A stretch of DNA of 64,000 nt from Beroe forskalii. Taxonomy: Eukaryota > Ctenophora > Nuda > Beroida > Beroidae. Below are positions 19,313 to 31,671 of the stretch, in pieces. The stretch's first letter is position 1. The number at the start of each line of letters is the position of its first letter. A model generated the notes under the pieces. That model was not told where the DNA came from, did not search any database, and was given only the letters and a program-made list of their open reading frames with translations. The position numbers were made by a program, and so were the translations under genes. The DNA is taken from NCBI GenBank assembly GCA_011033025.1, contig WFMF01000270.1:1-64000 (forward strand). Reading direction: 5' to 3'.

Positions 19313-22300
19313 AAACGAAAAAGTCGAATAATTCAAAAACTGGCACTTAGAAATTGATGAAACTTGCCAAATTTACTTATTAGACATAGAGAAACATCCC
19401 TGAGGAGTTTTATAGAAATCAACGGAGCCGTTTTCATTTTAAACACAAGGAAAGTTTTCAAAAATCAAAATCGAAAAGTCGAATAATTCAAAAACTGGCA
19501 CTTAGAAATTGATGAAACTTGCCAAATTTGCTTATCAGACATTGATAAACATTCCTGCGGAGTTTTGTGAAAATCAACGGAGCCGTTTTTATTTTAAATG
19601 CAAGGAAAGTTTTCAAAAATGTATACCGTGCAAAAATTGAAAAAGTCGAATAATTCAAAAACTGGCACTTAGAAATTGATAAAACTTTCCAAATTTACTT
19701 ATTAGACATTGACAAACATTCCTGCGGAGTTCTACAAAAATCAACGGAGCCGTTTTCATTTCAAACACAAGGAAAGTTTTCAAAAAATCAAAAATCGAAA
19801 AAGTCGAATAATTCAAAAACTGGCACTTAGAAATTGATGAAACTTGCCAAATTTACTTATCAGACATTGAAGAACATTCCTATGGAGTTTTATGAAAATC
19901 AACGGAGCCGTTTTTATTTTATTAAACGCAAGGAAAGTTTTCAAAAATGTATACCGTGCAAAAAATCGAAAAAGTCGAATAATTCAAAAACTGGCTCTTA
20001 GAAATTGATGAAACTTGCCAAATTAACTTATGAGACATTGATGAACATTCCTGTGGAGTTTTATGAAAATCAACGGAGCCGTTTTTATTTTAAACGCAAG
20101 GAAAGTTTTCAAAAATGTATACCGTGCAAAAAATCGAAAAAGTCGAATAATTCAAAAACTGGCACTTAGAAATTGATGAAACTTGCCAAATTTACTTATC
20201 ACATATTGATAAACATTCCTGGGGAGTTTTATAAAAATCAACGGAGCCGTTTTCATTTTAAACACAAGGAAAGTTTTCAAAAATGTATACCGTGCAAAAA
20301 ATCGAAAAAGTCGAATAATTCAAAAACTGGCACTTAGAAATTGATGAAACTTGCCAAATTTACTTATCAGATATTGATAAACATTCCTGGGGAGTTTTAT
20401 AAAAATCAACGGAGCCGTTTTTATTTTAAACGCAAGGAAAATTTTCAAAAATGTATACCGTGCAAAAATCGAAAAAGTCGAATAATTCAAAACTGGCGCT
20501 TAGAAATTGATAAAACTTTCCAAATTTACTTATCAGACATTGATAAACATTCCTGCGGAGTTTTATAAAAATCAACGGAGCCGTTTTCATTTTAAACACA
20601 AGGAAAGTTTTCAAAAAATCAAAAATCGATAAAGTCGAATAATTCAAAAACTGGCACTTAGAAATTGATGAAACTTGCCAAATTTACTTATCAGATCTTG
20701 ATAAACATTCCTGTGGAGTTTTATGAAAATCAACGGAGCCGTTTTTATTTTAAACGCAAGGAAAGTTTTCAAAATGTATACCGTGCAAAAAAATCGAAAA
20801 AGTCGAATAATTCAAAAACTGGCGCTTAGAAATTGATAAAACTTTCCAAATTTACTTATCAGACATTGATAAACATTCCTGCGGAGTTTTATAAAATCAA
20901 CGGAGCCGTTTTCATTTTAAACACAAGGAAGGTTTTCAAAAAATCAAAAATCGAAAAAGTCGAATAATTCAAAAACTGGCACTTAGAAATTGATGAAACT
21001 TGCCAAATTTACTTATCAGACATTGATAAACATTCCTGTGGAGTTTTATGAAAATCAACGGAGCCGTTTTTATTTTAAACGCAAGGAAAGTTTTCAAAAT
21101 GTATACCGTGCAAAAATCGAAAAAGTCGAATAATTCAAAAACTGGCACTTAGAAATTGATGAAACTTGCCAAATTTACTTATCAGATATTGATAAACATT
21201 CCTGGGGAGTTTTATAAAAATCAACGGAGCCGTTTTTATTTTAAACGCAAGGAAAATTTTCAAAATGTATACCGTGCAAAAAAATCGAAAAAGTCGAATA
21301 ATTCAAAAACTGGCTCTTAGAAATTGATGAAACTTGCCAAATTTACTTATCAGACATTGATAAACATTCCTGTGGAGTTTTATGAAAATCAAAGGAGCCG
21401 TTTTATTTTAAACTCAAGGAATGTTTTCAAAAAGTATACCGTGCAAAAAATCGAAAAGTCGAATAATTCAAAAACTGGCACTTAGAAATTGATGAAACTT
21501 GCCAAATTTACTTATCAGACATTGATGAACATTCCTGTGGAGTTTGATGAAAATCAACGGAGCCGTTTTTATTTTAAACGCAAGGAAAGTTTTCAAAAAT
21601 GTATACCGTGCAAAAATTGAAAAAGTCTAATAATTCAAAAACTGGCACTTAGAAATTGATAAAACTTTCCAAATTTACTTATCAGACATTGATAAACATT
21701 CCTGTGGAGTTTGATGAAAATCAACGGAGCCGTTTTTATTTTAAACGCAAGGAAAGTTTTCAAAAATGTATACCGTGCAAAAAATTGAAAAAGTCGAATA
21801 ATTCAAAAACTGGCACTTAGAAATTGATAAAACTTTCCAAATTTACTTATCAGACATTGATAAACATTCCTGCGGAGTTTTATAAAAATCAACGGAGCCG
21901 TTTTCATTTTAAACACAAGGAAAGTTTTCAAAAAAATCAAAAATCGAAAAAGTCGAATAATTCAAAACTGGCACTTAGAAATTGATGAAACTTGCCAAAT
22001 TTACTTATCAGACATTGATAAGCATTCCTGTGGAGTTTTATGAAAATCAACGGAGCCGTTTTTATTTTAAACGCAAGGAAAGTTTTCAAAAATGTATACC
22101 GTGCAAAAAATCGAAAAAGTCGAATAATTCAAAAAACTGGCACTTAGAAATTGATGAAACTTGCCAAATTTACTTATCAGACATTGATAAACATTCCTGT
22201 GGAGTTTTATGAAAATCAACGGAGCCGTTTTATTTTAAACGCAAGGAAAGTTTTCAAAAATGTATACCGTGCAAAAAATTGAAAAAGTCGAATAATTCAA

Positions 22301-22797
22301 AAACTGGCACTTAGAAATTGATAAAACTTTCCAAATTTACTTATCAGACATTGATAAACATTCCTGCGGAGTTTTATAAAAATCAACGGAGCCGTTTTCA
22401 TTTTAAACACAAGGAAAGTTTTCAAAAATGTATACCGTGCAAAAAATCGAAAAAGTCGAATAATTCAAAAACTGGCTCTTAGAAATTGATGAAACTTGCC
22501 TAATTTACTTATCAGATATTGATAAACATTCCTGGGGAGTTTTATGAAAATCAACGGTGCCGTTTTTATTTTAAACGCAAGGAAAATTTTCAAAAATGTA
22601 TACCGTGCAAAAAATCGAAAAAAAGTTGAATAATTCAAAACTGGCACTTAGAAATTGATGAAACTTGCCAAATTTACTTATCAGACATTGATAAACATTC
22701 CTGCGGAGTTTTATAAAAATCAACGGAGCCGTTTTCATTTTAAACACAAGGAAAGTTTTCAAAAATCAAAAATCGAAAAAGTCGAATAATTCAAAAA
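19313..22797. repeat. Satellite B, forward block, 156/168-bp units
   Basis: About 21 tandem copies. The landmark GAATAATTCAAAAACTGG recurs at 19326, 19481, 19648, 19806, 19977, 20145, 20313, 20480, 20637, 20805 and so on. Two length classes occur, about 167-171 with TGTATACCGTGCAAA and about 155-158 without it. The latter also carry CACAAGG and CATTTTAAAC variants. Open frames seen within are accidental. Confidence 0.93.
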
Positions 22798-23007
22798 ACT
22801 GGCACGGTATACATTTTTGAAAACTTTCCTTGCGTTTAAAATAAAAACGGCTCCGTTGATTTTCATAAAACTCCACAGGAATGTTAATCAATGTCTGATA
22901 AGTAAATTTGGCAAGTTTCATCAATTTCTAAGTGCCAGTTTTTGAATTATTCGACTTTTTCGATTTTTTGCACGGTATACATTTTTGAAAATTTTCCTTG
23001 CGTTTAA
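22798..23007. repeat. Satellite B, inverted block (first part)
   Basis: At about 22798 the array flips: GGCACGGTATACATTTTTG and the following bases are the reverse complement of the unit. The block is cut at 23007 by the TTAA-flanked element and resumes at 25512. Confidence 0.9.
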
Positions 23008-25515
23008 CCCATTAGTGCCCAAGGAAAAACTGGCAGAGTATTTTATATAACATGTTTATTTTCCGAACCACACTGGGCCACAATGACTAAGTTTAAAATC
23101 CCAATACTGGTACTTCAGTAGTTTTCGAGTTATGAACCTGTTGCTTTCGGGCAACACTGGGCTGTTGCCTTGGGAAACATTACTTTATCTCTCAATATTT
23201 GGTATCTAAAAGTGAATTTATGGTTTATTCTACTGAGCAAGTAGCCACAGATGGAAATGGAAATCATATGCAATACTCACGGGAACCCAAAGCCTCAAAA
23301 AACGTACTGTTGCCCACAGGCAACACTGGGGAGAAATGACATTTAACTATTTATTTCACGTTCTTGGACATTCATATCACGTGTGGACGGAAACAATATG
23401 CCTTTAAACATATATAATCATTAAATATGGGATGATTTCCATAAATGCTGTTGCTTTTAGGCAACACTATGCCTGGATTTTACATAGCATCATGCGACAA
23501 TATTTTTCAACTACCAACTACGAGAATGGTTATTTTCTTGCCTTATTTGGTGTGTTAGATGTCTATACTTCTATAGATGTGAAGTCTGGCATAAAATTTC
23601 AAAGATTATTGTTGCTTCTAGGCAACACCAGGATTCAACATGATCAATTTTGCTCCAAAATACATTTCTATAAAACTGCATGTTGGTATTTTATGCATTG
23701 GCAGGACCTCCTTTGCACTGACCCCTGGCTGTAGATTGAAAAGACAGATAATCTTCATAGATGAGGCCATTGGGGTCTATTAGAAAACTGGATTGTAATA
23801 ATTATTATTATTCAAATGGACTTTAGATAACATAGAATTATGTCCCTTACTGCATGAGTTACTGGATACGCCACATTTCTGATTTCTGCCTTGACATGAC
23901 CGTTACCCCCATTGAAGCATTGAAGCGCACTCTATTTACATAACTCCGAGCTTGCAAAATGGCTCTGACTGACCTTCAGAGTTTACATTTTCCTTAAAAG
24001 AATGGTTAGATGATTGTGAAAAGGATCGTGGATTTATAGGCAGCTCGTAGGTATACTGTATAGCCAATAGTAATTATACACAGGTGAATAATGAATATTC
24101 GTTAAGTTTCCGTTTCGGCTTGCTTGGGTTATGGATTGCCCCTTGAAAGTTGCAACTGGATGTTTACAGACACAGATAGGCTCAACCTGGCCACAGTTAG
24201 GCATTTTATAAGGAGACTTTCGTCATTTCAGTAATTTGTGATTAGGTATGCAATGTCCCTGAAGTCTGAAAAGTGAAAGCTGAATAGACATAATGTGTAG
24301 AAATGAATGAAGGTTGTTTATAGACTCTAACAGGACATGCAAATGCAGGTGGAACCCACTTGATGGTATTTTTGTCAGTTTTCTGCTATTGCTAGATCTC
24401 TCACCTGATCCAGTCGAAAAACTCCATACTGTTACTACTCATAATCTGTACGTTCAGGGCTATGAAGAGTATTGTACCATCTATAGGGAGCTTTAATTTT
24501 ACTTGCCTATTGTGCACAGACCTTTTTTAACACCAATAGCAAATACCATTACAGTACATGCCAATCATAATTATATATTTTTATAATGTTTTTAATTAAT
24601 GTTGGTTCCGTTGAAAAATTAAGGACTCTGGTCAAGTTCTGAACGACCCAAAATACAGGTGTATCCCAGTGTTGCCCAGAGGCAACAGATATAGTTTATT
24701 TTAACATTGCTGAACGAACAATTTAAACATTTATATCAGAAAGAACAATATGTTTATTTAAATTGGCGTGCGTGTGGTAGGCCATGCCTCACAATATAAT
24801 GGGGTGTCCTGGTGTTGCCCAGAGGCAACAAAGCAACAATTTTTATATATTTTAGCCTTTCTGAACGTGCAGCATACAGATTTCTATTACATAGTATCAG
24901 CCTTTTTGTTAAAAGCCGTTAATTTCGCTATTTTGGGCAAATTTTCAGCTTCTCCCAGTGTTGCCCAAGAGCAACACTTACAAAATGTTGCATATAACGT
25001 TCTTCTGCTTAGTGAATTTGCAATTTGGCTCAATTATAAAGCAATCAGACGATGCAAAATGGTCAGATAAAACATGATTCTGAGGTTTCTAGCCCATTTA
25101 GAACTGTTGCTTTTGGGCAACAGCCTCAGTGTTGCCTAAAGGCAATCGGAACTTTGAATGCTTATATCTCCTGACTGGTTTGGACTAATGAGTTCATTCT
25201 TTCACCATCTGAATGCCACATCCAATGACCATTTAGGTGTATGCAGCAATAAAATCAAAAATCTGGTTTAGCTACCTCAATTAACCCAATTACTGAAGGT
25301 GGTAGAAAATCCTATCAAAAAAATAAATGGTCAAATTAATTGGTCAATTAACTGGTTGCCTGATGCCAAAAGATATATTTCGAGATCAGGAAGTGTGTGA
25401 AATTTAATAGAGCTGGTGTTGTTGAAAAAACGAAATTAATATCTCATTCAGAGAAGCCGCAATTACTCAAAACGTAACTGTTGCTTTTAGGCTACGTTGG
25501 GCACTAATGGGTTAA
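23004..25515. mobile_element. piggyBac-like non-autonomous element, TTAA duplication
   Basis: The body is 23008-25511, flanked by TTAA at 23004-23007 and 25512-25515; removing it restores a continuous satellite B unit. TIRs are CCCATTAGTGCCCAA and its exact inverse. CCC ends with TTAA are diagnostic of the piggyBac style. The dyad GTTGCC-N-GGCAAC and variants recur at about 23120-23160, 23311, 23452, 23610, 24667, 24811, 24957, 25105-25145 and 25480, every 140-170 bases in each half. No transposase frame is found; the middle (about 23700-24600) has no recognisable gene. Confidence 0.85.
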
Positions 25516-26330
25516 AATAAAAACGGCTCCGTTGATTTTCATAAAACTCCACAGGAATGTTTATCAATGTCTCATAAGTAAATTTGGCAAGTTTCATCAA
25601 TTTCTAAGTGCCAGTTTTTGAATTATTCGACTTTTACGATTTTTTGCACGGTATACATTTTTGAAAACTTTCCTTGCGTTTAAAATAAAAACGGCTCCGT
25701 TGATTTTCATAAAACTCCATAGGAATGTTTATAAATGTCTGATAAGTAAATTTGGCAAGTTTCATCAATTTCTAAGTGCCAGTTTTTGAATTATTCGACT
25801 TTTTCGATTTTTTGAAAACTTTCCTTGTGTTTAAAATGAAAACGGCTCCGTTGATTTTTATAAAACTCCGCAGGAATGTTAATCAATGTCTGATAAGTAG
25901 ACTTGGAGAGTTTTATCAGTTTCTAAGTGCCAGTTTTTGAATTATTCGACTTTTTCGATTTTTTGCACGGTATACATTTTTGAAAACTTTCCTTGCGTTT
26001 AAAATAAAGACGGCTCCGTTGATTTTCATAAAACTCCACAGGAATGTTTATCAACGTCTGACAAGTAAATTTGGCAAGTTTCATCGATCTCCAAGTGCCA
26101 GTTTTTGAACTATTGGACTTTTTCGATTTTTGCATTTTTGAAAACTTTCCTTGTGTTTTAAATAAAAACAGCTCCTTTGATTTTTATAAAACTCCACAGG
26201 AATGTTTGTCAATGTCTGATAAGTAAATTTGGCAAGTTTCATCAATTTCTAATTGCCACTTTTTAATTATTCGACTTTTCGATTTTTGAAGTTTTGGAAT
26301 TTTTCCTTGCGTTTAAAATAAACATTGCTC
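25512..26330. repeat. Satellite B, inverted block (second part)
   Basis: About five reversed units, progressively diverged towards 26330 (for example AAACATTGCTCTTATGATGAG replacing the usual text). Together with 19313-22797 it forms a very large imperfect inverted repeat. Confidence 0.88.
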
Positions 26331-27138
26331 TTATGATGAGCCTAAAACTCCTGAGGAATGTTCATCTATGCCTGATGAGCAGAACTGGTAAGTTTCAGCC
26401 GATTACAAGATTTGGTTGATGAATTAGGCCATTTCTTGTTCACTCGAATTCTATGTCAATAATAGGGGTGGGACAAAATGACCAAAAATCTGGTGACCTT
26501 CCTGAAATCAACCTGCGACAGGTTATTTGTGACCATCGACCTCTATAAACACTTTTGGTACCATTTTTAGCCCTCTAGAACCTTCGTTGATTATTTGCAC
26601 CCCACTTTTCTGCATGTGCGTATGGTCAAAAATGGCCATTTTTGGAGGTTTTTGGGCCCTCAAGGCCACAATTTTCGAGATATTGACCCCAAATTCACAG
26701 AAAATTTGCTTTTTGACTATATTCAATTAATAAAATTGGTTTCATGAAAAAATATTGAGATTTACTCTTTTTATGGCCAAAATAAGCCTAAAAAAGTGAC
26801 CCCCAGCCATATGCGGCGACAATCTTTCTTCACGGATATCGTGAAAACTAAATGTTTAGGGGCTAATTCTTGCTTACAATTGCCCAAAAACATGGCGATT
26901 CCGGTCATTTTAAGCTAAAAATGGAGTTTCTACGACCTTCAGGAGCCGAGATACAAAATTCATATATATGCGCCTGAGGGCAATTAATAAGAATGCCCCA
27001 CAGGCTTCCCATCAAGTTTAACATTGCTCTTCTGGATTGTTATGGACTGGATAAACCTATAACAACTGCATTACTGTAATTTTAACTTTGTGGATCATTT
27101 ATGAAGATGCTATTCCCGCTATTCAATGATTTACTTTA

Positions 27139-27259
27139 CACCACCAAAATCGTTGGACGGTTGGATGTGGTCAGTACATTTTGCTTCTTTTCAGGTTCCG
27201 TTGTCACATCCAAACCCGCGGGGGGTTACTAGACCAGCCGTCCAACGGTTTTGGTGGTG
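27139..27259. repeat. 22-bp inverted repeat inside the long-TIR element
   Basis: CACCACCAAAATCGTTGGACGG (27139-27160) pairs with 27238-27259 except for one mismatch. Nested inside is TTGGATGTG with CACATCCAA. It may be a small separate palindromic insertion. Confidence 0.7.
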
Positions 27260-27269
27260 ATATCTTGAC

Positions 27270-27420
27270 AGATGTATGTAGCTTGAACCAAGGCAACTTG
27301 CCCAATGGCAGTTTGAACCCACATAACTTGCCTTAACGTAGTCTAAACCCACGTTACTAGCCCACACGCAAGTGTAACCCACGTTACTCACCCTTACGAA
27401 GTCCAAAACTACGTTATTAT
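27270..27420. repeat. Degenerate ~30-bp minisatellite
   Basis: Words such as GAACCCACATAACTTGCC, AAACCCACGTTACTAGCC and AACCCACGTTACTCACCC recur at about 30-base spacing, five or so copies. Confidence 0.55.
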
Positions 27421-29369
27421 AACTTGGAATTACTAGAATTGATAAATTTATTAATTTCTACAATCGTCCACGTGAACTCACGTGATGAAATGTAGCACTC
27501 AGATCTAATTTCACGTGCATAAGTCGAATTTGAACTCATTTCAACTTTGCTTCTTTCTAGAAAGAAGATACTGAAGACTTCAGTGCTTCAGTGCGTGTTG
27601 GCAGTCTATCCTTTGCAAGAGGATGCGGGACTAGTTCCTCCTTAGAAAAGAGTCTATTCATGACATGAGTAGCAAAATCAAAAAACGGAGTTGAAAAAAT
27701 AAGCATATTTCGACGTGCCAGCTTCTGCAGCTGTTTCTTTTAACAGGCCCAAGCATGTTATTAAACCAGGGCAGGTTTCAAGATGGGAACTTGGTTCTTC
27801 CCAGCCCAACCGAGAACAAAGCCTGGTTTAAGCCCAATTCCGAACCATTATTACATAGTGGTGCTGGGTCAGTTGGTTACTGAACAGATTGGCCTGGAGA
27901 ATGGCATTGTCCTGTCATTCTCAAGCTAACCACGGACGTGGGGGGTCGGGTGCCACCTGTTACACCTGGTTCTTGGACATGTTGCCCTCAGGCCCACAGA
28001 GGTGGGGCTTCTGTTGTTGGCCTTCCACCCAGGTGACAGGTGCTGTCTCTCCCTCTCCCTCACTCTTGCTCGGCACTGGACATGCGGACCTTCCAGCAGC
28101 TCATGTCAACCACATTACTGGTGCCGGTCAGGTCTTCATAAGGTTTTACAGGTTCTCCAATCATCTAGTTCCTGTCTTGACACAGGACTAAAAGAACCTT
28201 TAATTTAACAGGCACAGTAACAGGCACAGTAACAGGCACAGAACCTGTAGCCATCGTGGGCTTTATAATGCACGACCTCTATCAGGGCTCAGAACCTGTA
28301 TATTGATATACACGCCTCTCAAATTTAAGTCCACACTCCTTCTCTTCAGTCTTCTTCAGACCGTGCACAAACTCAACTAGTGGCGTGCTCACAGAGCACA
28401 AGGCTTAGAGGGTCTCATCACTCTTTTTTCCTTACCACAGGGAACCAGTCAGTCCAGTCAACCAGGTAGTCAATCTTCGGAGGGGCGCCCCCTACCAATT
28501 GTTACTCCTAGAGTATCACCACCTGGTACCAGGTAAGAGGTTGCTAGCAAGCCTAGTAGTGCAACCAGGTGGGTCCCAGTACTAGTAGAACTCTCTGCAA
28601 TTGAGAGTTGCCACCCATCCCAAAAAAGGGGATGTGGTGGTCTGTTGGATATTGCACCAAACAAAAAAAACAAAATGATATTAAACCTTAAACTACTGTG
28701 CCAGTTCAAGCTCTCATGACAGATCAGCGAGATTTAAATAGCAAATGTCGATTAACTGATATCAAATAAACAATTTGCATTGCCGTTGAACTTACCAGTA
28801 TGCCTGTGGGGCATTCTAATTAATTGCCCTCAGGCGCATATACATGAATTTTGTATCTCGGCTCCTGAAGGTCGTAGAAACTCCATTTTTAGCTTAAAAT
28901 GACCGGAATCGCCATGTTTTTAGGCAATTGTAAGCAAGAATTAGCCCCTAAACATTTAGTTTTCACGATATTCGTGAAGAAAGATTGTCGCCGCGTATGG
29001 CTGGGGGTCACTTTTTTAGGCTTATTTTGGCCATAAAAAGAGTAAATCTCAATATTTTTTCATGAAACCAATTTTATTAATTGAATATAGTCAAAAAGCA
29101 AATTTTCTGTGAATTTGGGGTCAATATCTCGAAAATTGTGGCCTTGAGGGCCCAAAAACCTCCAAAAATGGCCATTTTTGACCATACGCGCATGCAGAAA
29201 AGTGGGGTGCAAATAATCAACGAAGGTTCTAGAGGGCTACAAATGGTACCAAAAGTGTTTATAGAGGTCGATGGTCACAAATAACTTGTCGCAGGTTGAT
29301 TCCAGGAGGGTCACCACTTTTGTCCCACCCCTAATGACACCATTTAATTTTACTCGTCGCGCGCACCTT

Positions 29370-29540
29370 GGCGTGAATGTACCATAGCAGTGGTATATTC
29401 GCGCCTACAAAATTTATATAAAACTCTTTTGGCGCGAATATAGCACATAGCAGTGGTACATTCACGCCAACGATTTTACATCATGCAGAATTTTCTAAGT
29501 AGCATGTTTCTTTAAATCATTGGCGCGAATATACCACCAT
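29370..29540. repeat. Repeated small hairpins GGCGYGAATRTACCA
   Basis: 29370-29405 and 29431-29468 each form an imperfect hairpin with stem GGCGtGAATgTACCA and inverse ATTCGCGCC around TAGCAG. A third half copy lies at 29522-29540. Spacing is about 60-90 bases. Confidence 0.65.
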
Positions 29541-31015
29541 AGATATTTCCCCTTACCCCTGTAAGCTGGCTTGCCCCGGTAGGAATCTGTACCCGTATGA
29601 TCCAGAGCGGCTTTATCCCCTGAGGCTCTCAGCTCTGGCAACGATCTTTTGTAGCCCCATGTTGTAGCTTCTGAAAACGGTTAAAGTAATCCTCAATCAA
29701 AAATACACTTCACTATTTTTCATCGCGCGTTCCATTGCCTTTGCGCGTTCCCGGTGCTATGCGCTCCCAAACCAATTAATATTCGCGCGCGCAATCGATT
29801 TTAAGTCATGTGAAATCTTGCCTACGCCGCGCGCTGTCTTTTGTGAAGAATTTCTACGTAATAGCGATATTTCTTTTCGCGTTGGATAAAATGAAATTCT
29901 TTTATAAATCGAATCACTGTCCAGAAGCCAGGCCACCCCGGGGCGCGCCATTGGACCCGGAAAGCAGTCGCGCGGCGTGGAAGTACAATATCCCTCAATA
30001 TCAAAGACGAAATTTTCAAGAACTAAAGTTTGATGGTTCTGATTTTTTGACAGCATGAAAGCAGGAAGTCTATTCTTCATTTTGATATGAAATTTATGGC
30101 ATTTATTCATTGTATGCCGCCGTAGCACCACAGATCAATCACTAGATGGAAATAAAACACGTAAATTTACGCACGAAAATAAGGAACAAAAATGAACACA
30201 ACTTTTAACAAAATGACTTGATCAAATCATTACTATTACAGTCCGATGGTTGAAACCTTTGTGATCACACAGATACAAAAAGTTTGGTTCAACGAGGCTC
30301 ACAACAAGAGATTTCGTTGTACAACTGAAGACGATCATAAGTATACATTGCACGCGTGTGATTCACTCGTGTGATTCAGACGCTTAAACATTGGCAAGAG
30401 TTAAACATGAATACGATACAGGAAGTGTGAAGATAAATCGACGATAGCATATGTTGATTTATGTTATTTTTATTATAATTGATAGTTCTCATCAACCAGA
30501 TCACTCAGTGATTTAGAATGAAGTCTTCATCATAAACAGTGAAGTTTTAAGAAATCCAGGAGTCGAGAACCAGTAAAATCCAAGATCGCACGTAGGACAT
30601 AGGAGAATTCCACAACACACAAGTCTGTCTGAGAGACGTGATGACGAACCCCCCCCCCCTCGATGTTCGATGTTGAAGACTCCATGCTTCCAGCTTAACA
30701 GCAATAACTGAAAATGTATTATGGTTTTGTTAATCAAAGCAAATTATATGATGAGCTAAGCAAAAGCATTACAATGGGGAAGGGGCATTTTACCTCACGA
30801 CAGTTTAGTTTAAACAATAACACTTCATGATATTTCAACTATAGGCAAAGGTTAACGGACTAGAGTCAAGGGTTTAGGGTAATTACAAGTAAACGTCGAG
30901 AGAAAAAGTGCCGTGACTCGTGAGGCAAAATGTCTAAGTAATGCTTCAACTGCAATGAAATTATTTGCAGCCTTCTCTTTTAGAGCAGGATGGTACTATC
31001 AATAAAATGAGAGGC
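29541..31015. other. No recognised gene
   Basis: The stretch includes patches rich in GCGCGC (29340-29370, 29720-29800, 29940-29980), a C10 run near 30649, and a second copy of the dispersed repeat entered by the Copia element (30790-30880). Open frames of 75-124 codons at 29757-30131 overlap on both strands and show no known domain. Confidence 0.4.
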
Positions 31016-31440
31016 TAAAAAATGGGTGGACTCAACTCCGCGGCGGACCCGGTGGACCCGCAGCGGGTCCGCCGCGGACTCCACTAAAGTCCACCATAAA
31101 TTTTTTTTGGTGGACTTTGGTGGACCCGCAGCGGACTTTTCGAAACTCCACCGCGGAGTAGTGGATCCGCTGCGGGTCCGCTCGGGCTCCGCCGCGCACT
31201 GGTGGACAGTCCACCGAAAAAGTCCACCAAAAAAGTCCACCGTGGAGTAAAATAATTGTGGAGGTTAGTCCGCCGCGGAGTCAGTGGACTCCACTGGCGG
31301 AGTCCACTGGCGGAGTTGAGTCCACCAGTGGAGTCCACTGGCGGACTCCACTGGTGGACTCCACCAGCAGATTGACTCCACTGGCGGAGTTCATTGGTGG
31401 AGTCCACCAGTAGACTCCACTGGCGGAATCCGCCATTATG
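31015..31440. repeat. Dyad-word GC-rich repeat, GTCCACC/CCGCGG family, copy 1
   Basis: Built almost only from short words and their complements: GTGGACTCCAC, TCCGCCGCGGA, GACCCGCAGCGGGTCC. The first about 230 bases align with the reverse complement of 39240-39470, starting at GGCTAAAAAATGGGTGG; the second half (31260-31440) is TCCACTGGCGGAG/GGTGGAGTCC repeats. Frames on both strands stay open because the sequence is self-complementary. No target duplication found. Confidence 0.75.
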
Positions 31441-31671
31441 AATATTATAAGTTATGCTTTTATTTTTGGTTTTTGGAAAGGAGTGCCATGTGTACACAAA
31501 GCTGTCTCAGATTCGGTCGATATTTGAAAAACCAACTCGGGAGTAATGAGCATGTGCGTTTAAAACCATTTGCGTTTAAGAATAAAATGGACGGACGTTG
31601 CCCGTCTATTTCTTCTGACTGGGTGGCTAACAATACAATTAGAACTAGGGTCATACGAGCGAATAATACTG

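Larger units (their letters stand above)
26463..29333. mobile_element. DNA element with long TIRs (about 540 bp), TA duplication
   Basis: The body is 26465-29331 between TA dinucleotides. The TIRs start GGGGTGGGACAAAA and stay alignable to about 27010 on the left and from about 28797 on the right. Each TIR contains one copy of the unit related to the 172-bp arms of the element at 4793-7149 (TTCTACGACCTTCAGGAGCC, GAGATACAAAATTCAT). The interior (27010-28797) has a nested hairpin, a short minisatellite and GC-richer text with open frames of up to 100 codons that I do not recognise. No DDE transposase seen. Confidence 0.8.

Noticed and set aside
20341-22762. Open frames of 60-76 codons inside satellite B
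   Set aside because: They recur with the unit on both strands and have no initiation context; products of the repeat.
19313-22797. CRISPR-like regular repeats
   Set aside because: Units are contiguous with no unique spacers, and the genome is eukaryotic. It is a tandem satellite.
27889-28709. Frames of 68-100 codons within the long-TIR element
   Set aside because: No transposase or other domain; GC-richer text keeps frames open by chance.
29757-30131. 124-codon frame on the minus strand
   Set aside because: Overlaps equally long frames on the other strand, no domain, no splice context.
31026-31497. Open frames on several strands through the GTCCACC repeats
   Set aside because: The DNA is self-complementary, so openness on both strands is expected; no domain.
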